Assembly (NCBI RefSeq): GCF_900112205.1
Contig: NZ_FOKW01000006.1
Span: 62,001 to 126,000, forward strand
Reading direction: 5' to 3'
DNA length: 64,000 nt
DNA from: Natronobacterium haloterrestre
Lineage (GTDB): Archaea; Halobacteriota; Halobacteria; Halobacteriales; Natrialbaceae
Shown here: piece after piece, positions 62,301-64,000 of the stretch
Numbering within the stretch: the first letter of the stretch is position 1
How the letters are laid out: each line of letters begins with the position of its first letter
Program-made: the position numbers and the translations under genes
Notes under the pieces: generated by a model
The model's database searches: none
Told to the model about the DNA's origin: nothing
Seen by the model: the letters and a program-made list of their open reading frames with translations, nothing else

Positions 62301-63296
62301 TTACTCGTTGATACGTGGATCGAGCGCGTCCTGCAGGCCGTCGCCGAACAGGTTGAAGCCCATGATGGTGATCATGATCGCCAGCCCCGGCCAGATCGAG
62401 AGCCAGACGTTCGAGTGCATGTAGCCGTGCGAGGTGTTGAGCATCTCGCCCCAGTCGGGCGTCGGCGGCTGTGCGCCAAAGCCCAGAAACGAGATGCCGG
62501 CGACGATCAGGATCGTCACACCGATCTGCAGCGTCGCGTAGACCAGCACCGGCGCGAAGCTGTTCGGAATGACGTGGCGCAGGATGATGTCTCGGTCTTT
62601 CACCCCCGCCGCTCGAGCGGCCTCGATGTAGTCCATCTCGCGGACCGACAGTACCTCGCTGCGTATGATCCGGGCGAACACCGGGATGAACGCGATCCCG
62701 ACGCCGACGATGGCGTACATGACGTCGGGACTGCCGCCGCTGACGAACACCGTGAACACGATGATGAGGATCAGCGGCGGGATGGCGTAGACGGTCTCGA
62801 TCGCTCGCATCAGAACGTCGTCGACCCAGCCGCCGTAGTAGCCGGCGACGGCACCGATGATCGTCCCGCCGAGCAGTCCGAGGAACGTCGCCGCGATGCC
62901 GACGCTGACCGACACCTGGGCCCCGTAGACGATCCGGGTGAAGTAGTCCCGGCCGTTGGGATCGGTGCCAAGCGGGTGCGACATCGTTCCGTCGGCGTGG
63001 AAGGCGGGCGGCAGGTTCGTCTCCGCCTCGCCCGGCGGCGGCAGCCGCTCGGGGTGTTCGAAGATCGGTAGCGTTTCCGCCATCGTGAAATCCGAGACGG
63101 CCCCGAACGTGAGCCGCGAGAGGTTACCGTCGATGAGCGTGTACGCCGTGATGGCAAGCACGATCGTGATGACGTACAGTCCCCATCGCGCGGTCGTGTC
63201 CTGCTTGATCTTCCGCAAGGTGTTTCGCCAGCCGGTCTCGGTCTCCTTGGTGGCCGGTTCGGCCCCGCTCTCGACCTGGGTTTCTCCGACCGCCAT
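62301..63296 (-). CDS. dppC: dipeptide/oligopeptide ABC permease, DppC type
   Basis: 331 residues. Five or six transmembrane helices; the EAA loop is MDYIEAARAAGVKDRDIILR, and HPLGTDPNGRDYFTRIVYGA is the hallmark of DppC N-terminal region. Two bases from dppB and one from dppD. Confidence 0.95.
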   Translation of the reverse strand: MAVGETQVESGAEPATKETETGWRNTLRKIKQDTTARWGLYVITIVLAITAYTLIDGNLSRLTFGAVSDFTMAETLPIFEHPERLPPPGEAETNLPPAFHADGTMSHPLGTDPNGRDYFTRIVYGAQVSVSVGIAATFLGLLGGTIIGAVAGYYGGWVDDVLMRAIETVYAIPPLILIIVFTVFVSGGSPDVMYAIVGVGIAFIPVFARIIRSEVLSVREMDYIEAARAAGVKDRDIILRHVIPNSFAPVLVYATLQIGVTILIVAGISFLGFGAQPPTPDWGEMLNTSHGYMHSNVWLSIWPGLAIMITIMGFNLFGDGLQDALDPRINE

Positions 63297-63298
63297 CG

Positions 63299-64000
63299 TT
63301 ACTCAGCCTCCCCGTAGGTGACGCGCGGATCGATGTACGCGTACGCGATGTCGGTGATGATGACGCCGATCACGAACATCGTCGCGATGATCATCGTGAT
63401 ACCCATGATAACCTGGTAATCTAACTGGACGATCGCGTCGTAGAACAGCCGTCCCAGCCCGTTGATGTTGAAGACGAACTCGGTGAGGACGGCACCCCCG
63501 AGCGCCGTCGACAGGTTGAGGCCGACGATCGTGATGATCGGCAACTGTGCGACCTGGAACGCGTGTTTCCGCAGGATTGTCCGTTCGGGGACCCCGTACG
63601 CCCGTGCGAGTTTGACGTACTCGCCCTGCAGCGACTCGATCATCTGGGTCCGCTCGACGCGCATCAGCGTCGCCATCTGCAGCGTGCCCAGCGCGATCAT
63701 CGGCAACAGCAGGTGACGTATCGTTTCGACGAAGTGCTCGACGTAGCCGTCGTGACCGTACGTTTCGGGCGACCACCAGGGGTAGACGAGCCCCGCCGAG
63801 GGGAGCCAGCCGAGCTGGACTGCGAAGATCAGGATCAGCATGATCCCGATCCAGAACGAGGGAGTGCTCACCCCGATCAGAGCGACGATCCTCGAGACGT
63901 GATCGAACGGTTCGTTGCGCCGCTTGGCCGCGATGATCCCGAGCGGGATCGACGTGGCGAGAGCGAACGCGTACGCCGACAGGACCAGCAACAGCGTCGG
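63299..64000 (-). CDS. dppB: dipeptide/oligopeptide ABC permease, DppB type (partial)
   Basis: The frame stays open to the right edge, so the N terminus is outside the window. The visible 230+ residues include helices and the EAA loop VKLARAYGVPERTILRKHAF, plus GVSTPSFWIGIMLILIFAVQ. The solute-binding protein gene presumably lies further upstream. Confidence 0.93.
   Translation of the reverse strand, partial: PTLLLVLSAYAFALATSIPLGIIAAKRRNEPFDHVSRIVALIGVSTPSFWIGIMLILIFAVQLGWLPSAGLVYPWWSPETYGHDGYVEHFVETIRHLLLPMIALGTLQMATLMRVERTQMIESLQGEYVKLARAYGVPERTILRKHAFQVAQLPIITIVGLNLSTALGGAVLTEFVFNINGLGRLFYDAIVQLDYQVIMGITMIIATMFVIGVIITDIAYAYIDPRVTYGEAE

Overview
This 64 kb window is chromosomal DNA from an extremely halophilic archaeon (class Halobacteria). 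The proteins are strongly acidic. Tat signal peptides with twin arginines are common, and many genes start within about 25-30 nt of a TATA box, as leaderless mRNAs do. The gene content is typically haloarchaeal: LysW-type arginine synthesis, Hel308 next to Cgi121, PurO, Hef, and a bacterio-opsin-activator type regulator. A member of the Natrialbales is my guess, with low certainty. The window is mostly housekeeping. I see no transposase, integrase, phage block or CRISPR array.

Layout. 1-5.3 kb: end of a CBS/CorC protein, a membrane flippase-like protein with a GT2 glycosyltransferase, a sulfatase-fold hydrolase and a phosphate permease. 5.3-13.2 kb: a universal stress protein, hel308-cgi121, a CMD-family protein, a two-domain LEA/WHy protein, a zinc alcohol dehydrogenase and an Old Yellow Enzyme homologue. 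13.2-22.7 kb: tRNA-Gln(CTG), a tandem-HNH protein, purO, a phosphoesterase, cysE, an altered cupredoxin lipoprotein, an SDR, a second stress protein, an M29 aminopeptidase, two membrane proteins and a threonine aldolase. 22.7-29.2 kb: a hairpin-rich gap, a second phosphoesterase, a large inverted repeat, an XPD/DinG-like helicase, an RNA 2',3'-cyclic phosphodiesterase and a membrane-anchored winged-helix regulator.

29.2-38 kb is the arginine block: argGH, then lysW-argX-argC-argB-argD-argE, mostly with 1-4 nt overlaps. It makes ornithine on the LysW carrier protein and holds the last two steps from citrulline to arginine. argF is not in the window. Upstream of argG there is a second promoter, an arginine-rich 30-codon ORF and a perfect 20-bp palindrome; this is the most interesting regulatory region here.

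38-49.5 kb: two related four-helix membrane proteins around a 25-residue microprotein, a pair of genes with identical promoter boxes (one a TrmB-like regulator), threonine synthase, a CUT1-type sugar ABC transporter whose binding protein is convergent with its permeases, a glutamine amidotransferase and a two-domain multicopper oxidase. 49.7-64 kb: a PAP2 phosphatase, Hef, an HTH_10 regulator, a dolichol-kinase-like protein, glycyl-tRNA synthetase with a four-CBS protein, several small proteins and a dipeptide ABC operon running off the right edge.

A recurring theme is short inverted repeats at or just before start codons (42409, 48361, 58425, 59463), which look like operators. Another is in-frame 6- and 9-bp repeats in protein tails.
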